Shown here: in pieces, positions 34,267 to 42,605 of the stretch
Layout of the letters: the number at the start of each line of letters is the position of its first letter
Numbering within the stretch: position 1 is the first letter of the stretch
Origin: Chitinophagaceae bacterium
GTDB lineage: Bacteria; Bacteroidota; Bacteroidia; Chitinophagales; Chitinophagaceae
Assembly (NCBI GenBank): GCA_024508725.1
Contig: JANINS010000004.1
Span: 886,163-950,162 of the forward strand
Reading direction: 5' to 3'
DNA length: 64,000 nt
Notes under the pieces: model-generated
The model's database searches: none
Seen by the model: the letters and a program-made list of their open reading frames with translations, nothing else
Told to the model about the DNA's origin: nothing
Translations under genes and position numbers: made by a program

Positions 34267-34920
34267 ATGCGTATTTTATTGTTGATCTCTGTTTTTCTGA
34301 TAGGTAATGTTTGTTTAGCCCAGGATCCTGATTTTCCAGACACAAGAAACAGACGAGAGTCTTTTACCAAGATCCAGGATAAAGACATGAGGAGAGATAT
34401 TTCTTCTTTCGCCATGGCCGGATTGGATGAAGGTGTAGGCAAACAGCCGCTGAGATCGTTGAAGATGATCGGATTTTCTAACGATTCAATGTCTTTTGAA
34501 GGTGAAGGTATTTCTGTTAAGATCAAAGCAGGAACATTCGATGCCAACAAACACAAACTCAACTATTACACAAACTCCGAGACGAATAAAAAATACCTCA
34601 CAAGAATTGATGGTCGTCCGTTCTATGGTGACTACGGCAAAATGCCAAACAATACAATTGAAAGCATCACTGTTCTTTTTGGTGCAGATACCGTAGCGAT
34701 TCCTAAAGAAGCTTACGCTGATCTTTACAATCCTATTTTCAGTTATAATGAAGATGGTATTGAAAAGTATATCAACAATGTCTATCTCTCTGCTGACGGC
34801 AAAAACGTATACATCTACATGCTAAAACGGGAAGCAGGCGGCAGTTATGAAGTTACCTGGGTAATACAAGACGGTAAATATGTAAGACGTGTAGTTGATT
34901 TTGGTTTCCTGAGGAACTAA
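34267..34920 (+). CDS. Exported hypothetical protein
   Basis: 217 residues: signal peptide (MRILLLISVFLIGNVCLA, followed by QDPDF), then a soluble mature part with no recognised domain. Features: SLKMIGFSNDSMSFEGEGI, YLTRIDGRPFYGDYGKMP, SYEVTWVIQDGKYVRRVVDFGF. The last 4 bp overlap the end of the convergent response-regulator gene. It is probably periplasmic or outer-membrane associated. Function unknown. Confidence 0.75.
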   Translation: MRILLLISVFLIGNVCLAQDPDFPDTRNRRESFTKIQDKDMRRDISSFAMAGLDEGVGKQPLRSLKMIGFSNDSMSFEGEGISVKIKAGTFDANKHKLNYYTNSETNKKYLTRIDGRPFYGDYGKMPNNTIESITVLFGADTVAIPKEAYADLYNPIFSYNEDGIEKYINNVYLSADGKNVYIYMLKREAGGSYEVTWVIQDGKYVRRVVDFGFLRN

Positions 34921-35330
34921 AAAGAAACCTCATTCTCTCTGCAACGGGTAAGCAACTCTCCTACTACAATTTTCAACATATCGAAGCTTGCCGGTTTCTG
35001 GATGATATCTACTCCATGTTCAACAAAAATGGAATCATCTGGCTGCTTGGGAGAAGTGGTGAACATCACGATAGGGATTGTTCTGAACTCATTATCTCTC
35101 TTGATCTGCAGCATCGCATCTTTACCATTGAATATAGGCATGTTGATGTCCATCACGATCAGGCATGGCAGACTGTGATTTGATTTACCCCTGTGCAATT
35201 GCTTGATCGCTTCAAATCCGTTATTGGCAGATTTTACAGTATAGGCAGAATGATGCTCTTTCACTACTTCACAAAATAGCTCTGTATCATCCGGATCATC
35301 ATCAACGTATAATATGGTCTTATTAAGCAT
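34917..35330 (-). CDS. Receiver-only response regulator
   Basis: 137 residues, a REC domain alone: acidic DDD at 10-12 (LYVDDDPDDTELF), phospho-acceptor D61 (LIVMDINMPIFNGKDA), T91/T92 (VMFTTSP) and K112 (IIQKPAS). The LYVDDDPDD start and FNGKDA are typical of the Bacteroidota single-domain group. No kinase is adjacent. Confidence 0.9.
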   Translation of the reverse strand: MLNKTILYVDDDPDDTELFCEVVKEHHSAYTVKSANNGFEAIKQLHRGKSNHSLPCLIVMDINMPIFNGKDAMLQIKRDNEFRTIPIVMFTTSPKQPDDSIFVEHGVDIIQKPASFDMLKIVVGELLTRCRENEVSF

Positions 35331-35526
35331 GGGTTAGATGTTGTTGCAATCATTCTTGATTAGAAAAAAAAGTGCCAATGAAACATTGAACATGGTATTG
35401 ATATCGTGACACCACCAAAGTCATCATCAGAATGTAAGACCAGCAACGATTTATACCTTTCAAATAAAAAACTCATTCTTTAAATCGTACAATCTTACAA
35501 TGACCTGTGGTTAAAAGATTCCACAA

Positions 35527-36477
35527 CTAATCGCTGGCTTCTGCTTTTATCTCAACCAAAGTATAATGAATTGACCCGGGCATTGGCTTGATCGGTTCCT
35601 GCTGATGCATCGCCCAGATCTTTGTAAAACTTGCACCGAAATAAAGGATCATCGCCGAATAGAATACAAAAAGTAACAGCAATACGATCGAGGCGGAAGC
35701 TCCGTAAAAGTTGTTGATGCTGCTATAAGTAAGCATCACATGCAATACGATCTTCCCCAGCATAAAGAGTAAGCTGGTCAACAGCCCTCCTATCCAGGCG
35801 ATTTTCCATTTCGGACGACCATCAGGCAGGTAACGAAACACTACCGTGAACCAACACATCGTAATAAGAATGGAGAATACACTGCTGAGAAATGTATTGA
35901 AGTAAGTTGAAAGCAATGGCGAAAGATCTGAAAGATATTTACCAATGAACACCTGTAAACTCTCTCCCATCAAACCAATCACAAACAGCACACCTGCAAA
36001 TAAAATCACCACGATTGCCCTTAATCTCGACAGCAATGTTTTACCGGCACTTGCTTTACCGGTTGATCGGATCTTCCATATCTGGTTGATCGAATTCTTT
36101 ATTACCCTGAAGAGTGTTGTAGCCACGAACAGCAGAAAAATAAATCCTCCGATGGTAACCCACCAGTTATCTGCCATCCTCCTGAAAGCCTGCAACACTT
36201 CAGCAACCTGGTGAGCAGCTTCCTCTCCTAAAGTCTCTGTAAGCTTTCCAAAAAGCCTGGAACGTATCACATCTGGCCCAACAATATACTTGAGCGATTG
36301 TATCAATATCACCATGATCGGGGGCAATGCAAAAGTGGTAAAGAAAGCTGTAGCGCCAGCCATTCTTAATGGATCATTTTTAAGAAACTCCTGTACAGAC
36401 TTCCTCAGTAGCTTAAAAATGGTTGCCAGCTTTTGCAAGAATCGTTTCATGGAAGGTCTAAAACTAAAGGAATTCAA
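35527..36477 (-). CDS. YihY/virulence-factor BrkB family membrane protein
   Basis: 316 residues (Met at 36450 is an alternative start). About six membrane segments. Family signatures: an N-terminal MAGATAFFTTFALPP, IWKIRSTGKASAGKTLLSRLRAIVV, WFTVVFRYLPDGRPKWKIAW, and a C-terminal INNFYGASASIVLLLLFVFYSAMILYFGASFTK. The role of this family is uncertain; earlier RNase BN assignments are not supported. Confidence 0.9.
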   Translation of the reverse strand: MNSFSFRPSMKRFLQKLATIFKLLRKSVQEFLKNDPLRMAGATAFFTTFALPPIMVILIQSLKYIVGPDVIRSRLFGKLTETLGEEAAHQVAEVLQAFRRMADNWWVTIGGFIFLLFVATTLFRVIKNSINQIWKIRSTGKASAGKTLLSRLRAIVVILFAGVLFVIGLMGESLQVFIGKYLSDLSPLLSTYFNTFLSSVFSILITMCWFTVVFRYLPDGRPKWKIAWIGGLLTSLLFMLGKIVLHVMLTYSSINNFYGASASIVLLLLFVFYSAMILYFGASFTKIWAMHQQEPIKPMPGSIHYTLVEIKAEASD

Positions 36478-36532
36478 TACATCAACAACATATTACCTTT
36501 TTCTGTTGCATTAGTTCTTGTAGATTGCAACT

Positions 36533-38905
36533 ATGAAACGACTGCTTTTTGCTTTAGTACTCTTCTCGCTTTCTACACAGGCACAGGAAATATCCATCAT
36601 TCCTAAACCAACTAAAATCGTACAAAAGAAAGGAACATTCGAGTTGAATCCTGAAACAGTATTGGTGGTGCTGAATAAAGCAGATCAGCAAACAGCCAGC
36701 TTCCTGAATAGTCACCTGATCCAATATTATTTTATCAAACTCAAGGTTGTTAATAAACTGCCGAAATCAAACTATATCGCTTTCTCTACATGGAATGACA
36801 GCAACTACGCCAATCAAAAAGAATCATATCAACTGATCGTTGATCCAAAGTTTGTAAGAATAACTGCCAATGCACATGCAGGAACTTTCTATGGAATGCA
36901 AAGCTTTTTACAATTGTTGCCACCCGTTCCGCCTTCCGATCCAGATAAAAAAATAAAAAGAGTAACAAGGTTTAACATCCCATCTCTCGTTATTGAAGAT
37001 GAACCTCGTTTTGCTTATCGTGGAATGCACCTCGATGTTAGCCGACATTTCTTTCCCGTTTCATACATCAAAAAATACATTGATTATTTAGCACTGCACA
37101 AACTCAACACATTTCACTGGCATTTAACTGATGACCAGGGCTGGAGAATCGAGATCAAAAAATATCCTAAGCTTACTGCTGTTGGTGGATGGAGAAACGG
37201 AACGATCATCGGTCGTTATCCTGGAAAAGGAAATGACAGCATTCGTTATGGTGGATACTATACCCAGCAGGAAGTAAAAGATGTTGTGAAGTATGCTGCA
37301 GAAAGATTTATCACCGTGATCCCAGAGATCGAAATGCCGGGCCATGCTTCTGCAGCGATCGCTGCTCATCCGGAGCTGAGTTGTTTCCCTGAAGAAGATA
37401 CAAAGGTGGCAAAAGGAACAGCCTGGGCCGGATCAACCAAAGGAAAGCAGGTGCAGCAAGCCTGGGGAGTGTTCGATGATGTGTTCTGTGCAGGTAAAGA
37501 ATCTACGTTCAAAGTATTGGAAGATGTGTTGGATGAAGTGGTATCACTCTTTCCTTCGAAGATCATTCATATTGGTGGTGATGAATGCCCGAAAGCCAAC
37601 TGGAAACGCTGTCCTAACTGCCAGCAAAGAATGAAAGACAACAACCTGAAAGATGAACATGAACTGCAGAGTTATTTTGTTCAACGGATAGAAAAATACC
37701 TCAACAACAAAGGAAAACAGATCATTGGTTGGGACGAGATATTAGAAGGTGGCTTAGCCCCAAATGCATCTGTAATGAGCTGGCGTGGAAAGAAAGGCGG
37801 CATTGAAGCAGCGAAGCAACATCATAATGTTGTGATGACACCACAAGCCTGGTGTTATTTCGATCACTCACAAAGCAGGAACGAAGATTCTGTTACGTTT
37901 GGTGGCTATAATCCAATTGAGAAAACATACACATTCGAACCGGTTCCCCAACAACTTTCTGCTGAAGAAGCCAAATACATTTTAGGTGGACAAGCCAATC
38001 TCTGGACGGAATACATTAAGAACACCCGTAAGGTAGAATACCAGGTATTCCCCAGAATGGCAGCCTTAAGTGAAGCACTTTGGACGCCGAAAGATCTGAG
38101 AGACTCTGCTGATTTCGAGAAAAGATTAGAAACGCAATTTAGAAGATATGATATGTGGAAGGCGAATTATAGTAAGGCGTTTTGGCAACTTCAAAGTCAA
38201 GTTCGACCAAATGTCAACAATGATGGAGTTTTACTAAGTCTGTATTCTAAAAAAGCAGGCAGTGTGATATTTGTTACTCAATTTCCAGGTTGGGCTAGAG
38301 ATGAATCAAGAAGATATCTTGATCCGCTGCTTCTTCTACATTCAACAACTATTACAGCTTATCTTTCTGACACACTAAACAACTACAATTTCGTCAGTTC
38401 TTTGCAACAGCAGTTCTATTTCAACAAAGCCACTGGCAAACAGATTGGGGTCTATCCTCTTCCTTCACCTTCTTATCCCGGTAATGGTGGTGCTTTTGGT
38501 TTAGTGAATGGAATTCGTGCAGATAAATTCGCTTCCTATGAATGGTTGGGCTGGACAAAACCCGTTTACCTGTCAATTGATCTCAACAAAGCAGATTCGC
38601 TTAAAGAGATCGTATTACACGTATGGAAACAGGAACCGAGCTGGATATATCTTCCTTCTAAGATCGTTGTGCATGTTTATGATTCGGAAGAAGATTACAA
38701 AGCACATGGAGATAGAAGCACTGCTAGATTAGTCATCAATAATGTGGATGATTATTTTAAAGATGGAAAGATCAGTCTCCCACTAGAGAAAGCTTTTGGC
38801 AAATACATTACCATCACTATTGACCCACTTAGTAAGATACCTGAAGGACGTCAAGGTGCAGGAAACGTAGCCTGGTTCTTTTTGGATGAAGTAGAGATCA
38901 ATTAA
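36533..38905 (+). CDS. Beta-N-acetylhexosaminidase, glycoside hydrolase family 20
   Basis: 790 residues, exported (MKRLLFALVLFSLSTQA). N-terminal GH20b domain, then the catalytic barrel: YRGMHLDVSRHFFPVSYIKKYID, FHWHLTDDQGWRIEI, EIEMPGHASAAIAAHPEL, and the catalytic Asp350-Glu351 pair in HIGGDECPK. W and Y of substrate-assisted catalysis are seen in SWRGKKGG and WTEYIKN. The C-terminal 250 residues form beta-sandwich modules. It releases terminal GlcNAc or GalNAc from chitin-like or peptidoglycan-derived glycans. Its products could feed the murQ/kinase pair at 28 kb. Confidence 0.95.
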   Translation: MKRLLFALVLFSLSTQAQEISIIPKPTKIVQKKGTFELNPETVLVVLNKADQQTASFLNSHLIQYYFIKLKVVNKLPKSNYIAFSTWNDSNYANQKESYQLIVDPKFVRITANAHAGTFYGMQSFLQLLPPVPPSDPDKKIKRVTRFNIPSLVIEDEPRFAYRGMHLDVSRHFFPVSYIKKYIDYLALHKLNTFHWHLTDDQGWRIEIKKYPKLTAVGGWRNGTIIGRYPGKGNDSIRYGGYYTQQEVKDVVKYAAERFITVIPEIEMPGHASAAIAAHPELSCFPEEDTKVAKGTAWAGSTKGKQVQQAWGVFDDVFCAGKESTFKVLEDVLDEVVSLFPSKIIHIGGDECPKANWKRCPNCQQRMKDNNLKDEHELQSYFVQRIEKYLNNKGKQIIGWDEILEGGLAPNASVMSWRGKKGGIEAAKQHHNVVMTPQAWCYFDHSQSRNEDSVTFGGYNPIEKTYTFEPVPQQLSAEEAKYILGGQANLWTEYIKNTRKVEYQVFPRMAALSEALWTPKDLRDSADFEKRLETQFRRYDMWKANYSKAFWQLQSQVRPNVNNDGVLLSLYSKKAGSVIFVTQFPGWARDESRRYLDPLLLLHSTTITAYLSDTLNNYNFVSSLQQQFYFNKATGKQIGVYPLPSPSYPGNGGAFGLVNGIRADKFASYEWLGWTKPVYLSIDLNKADSLKEIVLHVWKQEPSWIYLPSKIVVHVYDSEEDYKAHGDRSTARLVINNVDDYFKDGKISLPLEKAFGKYITITIDPLSKIPEGRQGAGNVAWFFLDEVEIN

Positions 38906-38938
38906 ACAGTTGATCGTCTCGAAAAAGATGTATTACCA

Positions 38939-39127
38939 ATCAAATGATACAAACTATCTATTCGATTCATGCTACATGCAATCAAATTGAATGTACGCTC
39001 TATTTGATTTATTGAACTCCATATAAGATTGGAAGTATGTTAAATCAAATAAGAAGTACACCCCATCAAATCAGAAGTATTTCATATCAAATCAGGAGTA
39101 TTCCAAATTCGACTGAGGGTTCCCATA
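38939..39127 (+). repeat. 21-bp degenerate tandem array, nine units
   Basis: Contiguous units start at 38939, 38960, 38981, 39002, 39023, 39044, 39065, 39086 and 39107. Each begins with AT and most carry ATCAAAT or ATTCGAT-like starts. Units 6-8 are most alike (ATCAAATCAGAAGTATTTCAT type); the outer ones decay. It occupies the 3' flank of the hexosaminidase gene, and no gene is seen in it. Confidence 0.8.
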
Positions 39128-39134
39128 AATAAAA

Positions 39135-39166
39135 AAGCCAATGAAGCACATCGTCCTCATTGGCTT
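39135..39166 (-). terminator. Terminator of prfB
   Basis: Perfect 10-bp stem AAGCCAATGA / TCATTGGCTT with a 12-nt loop; followed by TTTTTTATTTATG on the minus strand. Confidence 0.85.
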
Positions 39167-39191
39167 ATTGGCATATTATCAAATCTGCTAA

Positions 39192-40284
39192 TTAACTTGC
39201 TTCTTCCTTTTCACTCATCAGGTAAGCCTTTATAAAGCCATCCAATTCACCATCCATTACAGGCCCTATATTTCCCACTTCATAGTCTGTTCTATGGTCT
39301 TTTATCATTTTATACGGATGAAAAACATAGCTCCTTATTTGGCTTCCCCACTCTATCTTTTTCTTATTTGCATTTACCGCATTCTTCGCCTCTTCTCTTT
39401 TCTTCATCTCCACTTCATACAAACGGCTCTTCAACATTTGCATGGCTTTCTCTTTGTTGCCCAATTGAGAACGTTCAGTTTGGCAAACCACTACGATTCC
39501 CGAAGGAATGTGTGTTAGCATCACTTTCGTTTCCACCTTGTTTACGTTCTGTCCACCGGCACCACCACTTCGTGATGTAGCCATTTCTATCTCGCTTGGA
39601 TTGATGTTGATCTCGATAGTATCATCTACCAACGGATATACAAATACCGAAGCAAATGACGTATGTCTCCTTGCATTACTGTCGAACGGAGAGATACGAA
39701 CCAGCCTGTGTACACCGCTTTCCGCTTTCAAAAAGCCATAAGCAAAATCACCATCGAATTGAAGTGTTGCTGTTTTGATACCTGCACCATCACCTTCCTG
39801 GAAATCGATCTCTGTCACTTTCCATCCCTGCTTTTCGCCGTACATACGATACATACGCAGCAGCATTTGTGCCCAGTCCTGGCTTTCGGTTCCACCGGCA
39901 CCTGAGTTGATCTGCAGAATGGCCGGCAGCTCATCTTCCGGCTGGTTCAACGTACTCTTGAACTCCGCATCCTCAATTTCTTTGAGTGCATTGTCGTAAG
40001 CAGTTTTGGCTTCTTCTTCGGTGGCATCACCACTTTTAAAGAAGTCGAACAGCACGGCAAAGTCTTCTACAGCAGTTTCAACCTGCTTGTAGAGCTTCAT
40101 CCAGTACTCATTTACTTTGATCTCCTTCATGATGGCCGTAGCCCGAACGTTATCGTCCCAAAAGCCCGGCGAAAGTGAAAGCTGACGGTCTCCTTCTGTT
40201 TTTACGATACGGTTATCGTAGTCAAAGAAACCTCCTCAGGACACTCACACGGTCCCTCATATCCTTTAAATGCTCAATTGTCAT
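39192..40284 (-). CDS. prfB: Peptide chain release factor 2, with programmed +1 frameshift
   Basis: 363 residues when the frameshift is read. It starts at ATG 40284-40282, runs 20 codons (ending ...LRRFL), then slips +1 at CTT TGA C (TGA 40224-40222) to continue as [13 protein letters not shown]2 recognises UAA and UGA. The SPF tripeptide anticodon is in [14 protein letters not shown] and the catalytic GGQ in [13 protein letters not shown]. The shift site carries AGGAGG 3 bp upstream of CTT, matching the arrangement of the Escherichia coli site. Without this reading the gene looks truncated. Confidence 0.97.
40221..40236 (-). promoter_or_regulatory. prfB: prfB autoregulatory +1 frameshift site
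   Basis: Minus strand reads AGGAGG (40236-40231), TTT, CTT, TGA, C. The SD-like block and the slippery CTT before the in-frame UGA are the canonical elements by which RF2 level controls its own synthesis. Confidence 0.95.
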
Positions 40285-40343
40285 AGGGTGCAAATGTAGG
40301 GGAAATGACAATAAACGATAGATGTTAGACAACAGACAATGAG

Positions 40344-40405
40344 ATGTGTTATTTAGTCAGCTTTAGTACTTCGTGGGATCGCCGGTTGTGTCACTCACTT
40401 GTACG
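40344..40405 (-). repeat. GCGACGC-core intergenic repeat, copy 7 (variant)
   Basis: Minus strand: CGTACAAGTGAGTGACACAAC with AAGTACTAAAGCTGACT downstream. The core is changed to GTGACAC, as at 52244-52300. Confidence 0.65.
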
Positions 40406-40515
40406 TTCGGCACATTGTGGAACTCGTAAAAGATTATGGTGTCGAAAAAAATCATCGAGAAGAAACAGATAAAAGTTACCATGATTTAGGTACCGCTACG
40501 GCATCTATTATTTAT

Positions 40516-40522
40516 TAGTTTG
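40516..40522 (+). promoter_or_regulatory. Candidate -7 box
   Basis: TAGTTTG, close to TAnnTTTG, 17 bp before the ATG of the 40539 gene. Confidence 0.35.
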
Positions 40523-40538
40523 CGCCAAAATTCTCTAG

Positions 40539-41264
40539 ATGAAACATTTGTACAGATCGTTATTTGCATTGGTGTGTTCAGTTTTATTGATTACAGGAGT
40601 TCTGGCACAGAATGCAGATCAATTAAAAACAGAAAGGATAAACGCATCTTATCTTATCGCAATGGGACGTAAACCAAACTCAGGTGAAATAACCCATTGG
40701 AAAAAGCAAGGAGATCTAACTGTTGCTCAACTGGTAGAACATCATCGTAATTACTTAGCAGGTGATGCGAATATGAAAAAATCACTTATTATCCAGGCAT
40801 TCAAAAATTCATATGGTCGTGCTCCAATTGAAAGTGAGATCAAAACCAACATGACGCAAAAAATGACCTATGCCGAATGGATGATCAATCACATTAACTG
40901 GCTAAAGAAAAGTACCACGGATTATACAGATGTAATTAAACGTGCATTCAAAGCAGTAATGGGTCGTGATCCTCAGCAGGCTGAGATCAATTATTACAAA
41001 TCACAACCAGTAATGTCGTATATGGTAATGGCAGCAACGCTTGAAGATTGGAAAAGCCAGAACGGAAACAAAGCGAAAACATCTGGTACGCTTACTATTG
41101 GCGCTAGTTCTTCGTATTTAAGTTATGTTGGTGTATCAGCTACCGTAGCCAGTGAAGCAAGTAATATTATTGGGCAAGCCAGTGGAAATGTGATTGCTGC
41201 AGGTGGTGGAAATGCAGTATCAGCCGGAGGTGCAAACGTTGTTGCAGCTGGTGGGGGAAATTAA
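40539..41264 (+). CDS. Exported DUF4214-like repeat protein with Gly/Ala-rich tail
   Basis: 241 residues: signal peptide (MKHLYRSLFALVCSVLLITGVLA), then three related motifs of the GR-x-P-x-x-x-E-I type (IAMGRKPNSGEITHW, NSYGRAPIESEIKT, AVMGRDPQQAEINYY), similar to DUF4214/phycobilisome-linker-like modules often found on surface or S-layer proteins. The C-terminus is a short repeat tail (IAAGGGNAVSAGG, NVVAAGGGN). I cannot assign a role. A terminator follows. Confidence 0.75.
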   Translation: MKHLYRSLFALVCSVLLITGVLAQNADQLKTERINASYLIAMGRKPNSGEITHWKKQGDLTVAQLVEHHRNYLAGDANMKKSLIIQAFKNSYGRAPIESEIKTNMTQKMTYAEWMINHINWLKKSTTDYTDVIKRAFKAVMGRDPQQAEINYYKSQPVMSYMVMAATLEDWKSQNGNKAKTSGTLTIGASSSYLSYVGVSATVASEASNIIGQASGNVIAAGGGNAVSAGGANVVAAGGGN

Positions 41265-41284
41265 CATGAATTAGGAAACTATGT

Positions 41285-41310
41285 AAGGCTGTCAATTGGC
41301 AGCCTTTTCT
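41285..41310 (+). terminator. Rho-independent terminator
   Basis: Stem AAGGCTG (41285-41291) / CAGCCTT (41300-41306), then TTCTTTT. Confidence 0.8.
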
Positions 41311-41328
41311 TTTGAAGATATATAGATT

Positions 41329-41371
41329 AAAAAAATTGCCCCAGCACTAACACCAGGGCAAGTAGAAAATA
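41329..41371 (-). repeat. 43-bp direct repeat, copy 1; also a terminator
   Basis: AAAAAAATTGCCCCAGCACT, then CCAGGGCAAGTAG. A TTGCCC/GGGCAA stem followed by T7 on the minus strand forms a terminator for the toxin gene. Copy 2 is at 41880-41922. Confidence 0.85.
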
Positions 41372-41380
41372 TATTCCGGA

Positions 41381-41635
41381 TCATTCATAAACATCTTTCC
41401 TGTGCCCTATGGCAAGTACCTCTACAACTAAAACTTTGTCGAAAATCTCATAAATAATCCTGTAATCTCCCTGCCTGATACGATAGCCCTCTCTTCCTTT
41501 TAGTTTTTTACACCCTGTAGGCCTGGGATTTTTTGCTAAAGAGAGTATAGCTGTTTTGATGTTGCTATAATCAGGTTCATTGATCTTTGCAAGCATTTTC
41601 AAAACCTTCTTTCGGATTTGAACCTCGTAAATCAT
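41381..41635 (-). CDS. RelE/ParE-family toxin
   Basis: 84 residues, RelE fold: MIYEVQIRKKVLKMLAKI, AKNPRPTGCKKLKGREGYRIRQGDYRIIYEIFD, VEVLAIGHRKDVY. RelE-group toxins cleave mRNA on the ribosome, but ParE-type targets are possible. Basic residues R and K in the middle strand and the C-terminal GHRKDVY are conserved in the group. The 4-bp overlap with the upstream antitoxin gene is typical of these modules. Confidence 0.92.
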   Translation of the reverse strand: MIYEVQIRKKVLKMLAKINEPDYSNIKTAILSLAKNPRPTGCKKLKGREGYRIRQGDYRIIYEIFDKVLVVEVLAIGHRKDVYE

Positions 41636-41838
41636 TTTGCTTTTTTACGACGGGTATCCAAAGCTTTAAAAGCATCTTCTGCCGGAATAGCTGAATCTTT
41701 TGATCTTTTGGCTTGATCGTATAAACGTATATCCTGTAACTCTTCAAGATCAGCAAGCATCTGTTCGTATTCCTTAATAGACAGTACTACAGAAAGACGT
41801 TTACCCTTTTTATTTGTAATAAACTGAGGATTACTCAT
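41632..41838 (-). CDS. Antitoxin (RelB/Phd-like)
   Basis: 68 residues: N-terminal DNA-binding-like segment (QFITNKKGKRLSVVLSIKEYEQML), then an acidic helix (DLEELQDIRLYDQAKRSKD) and a basic tail expected to wrap the toxin. It precedes the toxin, as is normal, and probably represses the operon with it. Confidence 0.88.
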   Translation of the reverse strand: MSNPQFITNKKGKRLSVVLSIKEYEQMLADLEELQDIRLYDQAKRSKDSAIPAEDAFKALDTRRKKAK

Positions 41839-41879
41839 AACTCAAACTTTGTTTCTAAAATTACATAATCAATTCATAC

Positions 41880-41922
41880 AAAAAAATTGCCCCAGCACTA
41901 AGGCCAGGGCAAGTAGGATATG
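41880..41922 (-). repeat. 43-bp direct repeat, copy 2; also a terminator
   Basis: Near-identical to 41329-41371 (AAAAAAATTGCCCCAGCACT ... CCAGGGCAAGTAG). Here it is the terminator of the TPR gene, upstream of the antitoxin. Confidence 0.85.
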
Positions 41923-41957
41923 TTTATTAAGACTATTTAGACGAATAATGTTACCTC

Positions 41958-42015
41958 AGTACAAGAGTGCGACGCAACAGAAGTCACATAGCAGCACTAA
42001 AGCTGACTTCACATT
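41958..42015 (+). repeat. GCGACGC-core intergenic repeat, copy 8
   Basis: AGTACAAGAGTGCGACGCAAC, then AAGTCACATAGCAGCAC and AAAGCTGACTTCACAT. It ends at the TPR gene's stop codon. Confidence 0.9.
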
Positions 42016-42526
42016 AGTTCTTCAAAATATCCATCTTTACCTTACAGCGGTCGATGGCATCTCTGTAAGCATCGATCTTTGAGTTCTTCAGGCTCATGCG
42101 GATCGCCGTCTTATAATTTTTGATAGCAAGTTCATATTCACCTTTCATCTCGTACATGATACCAAATTCATTGAAAGCGGCAGCCTGGTCAACACCTGGT
42201 GTTTCGATTGCTTTATTGAGCAGATCTTCAAGATCCTGCCATTTACGCATTCCCGAAAGTACCACAGCTAAATTCAGATACACTGGTGTGTATTCAGGTT
42301 CCAGCTCAAGGCATTTCTTGTAGCACTCTTCCGCTCTTTTATAATCATAATACTTCGTCTCGTATAACCAGCCAAGGTGATTGTAAGCCTTGCCGTATTC
42401 GGGAGACTCTGCAATGATCGATTCAAGCGTTTGCATTGCATCAGCGTAACGTTGTTCCTTTATATTTTGGTCAGCTTCGTAGAACCACTCATCTAACCTG
42501 ATTTTGTCGAAGAATTCCATAGTCAA
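42014..42526 (-). CDS. Tetratricopeptide-repeat protein
   Basis: 170 residues with about three TPR units: QRYADAMQTLESIIAESPEY, YKRAEECYKKCLELEPEYTP and GEYELAIKNYKTAIRMSLKN, spaced as TPR helices. No signal peptide or membrane segment. TPRs mediate protein contacts; partner unknown. It lies 79 bp after parC on the same strand, with the dispersed repeat and then the TA module beyond it. Confidence 0.87.
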   Translation of the reverse strand: MTMEFFDKIRLDEWFYEADQNIKEQRYADAMQTLESIIAESPEYGKAYNHLGWLYETKYYDYKRAEECYKKCLELEPEYTPVYLNLAVVLSGMRKWQDLEDLLNKAIETPGVDQAAAFNEFGIMYEMKGEYELAIKNYKTAIRMSLKNSKIDAYRDAIDRCKVKMDILKN

Positions 42527-42605
42527 GGGGATGTTTTATTCTTTGACGTTGAAATTATTTATTAGATACAACCGAAAAACATGATTAAGAAAGTTTTAAT
42601 TCACC

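Noticed and set aside
38939-39127. CRISPR array
   Set aside because: The units are contiguous with no spacers, diverge from one another, and no cas gene is near.
39192-40130. prfB as a truncated gene
   Set aside because: The upstream CTT TGA C with AGGAGG is the canonical RF2 frameshift site; reading it gives a full-length 363-residue protein.
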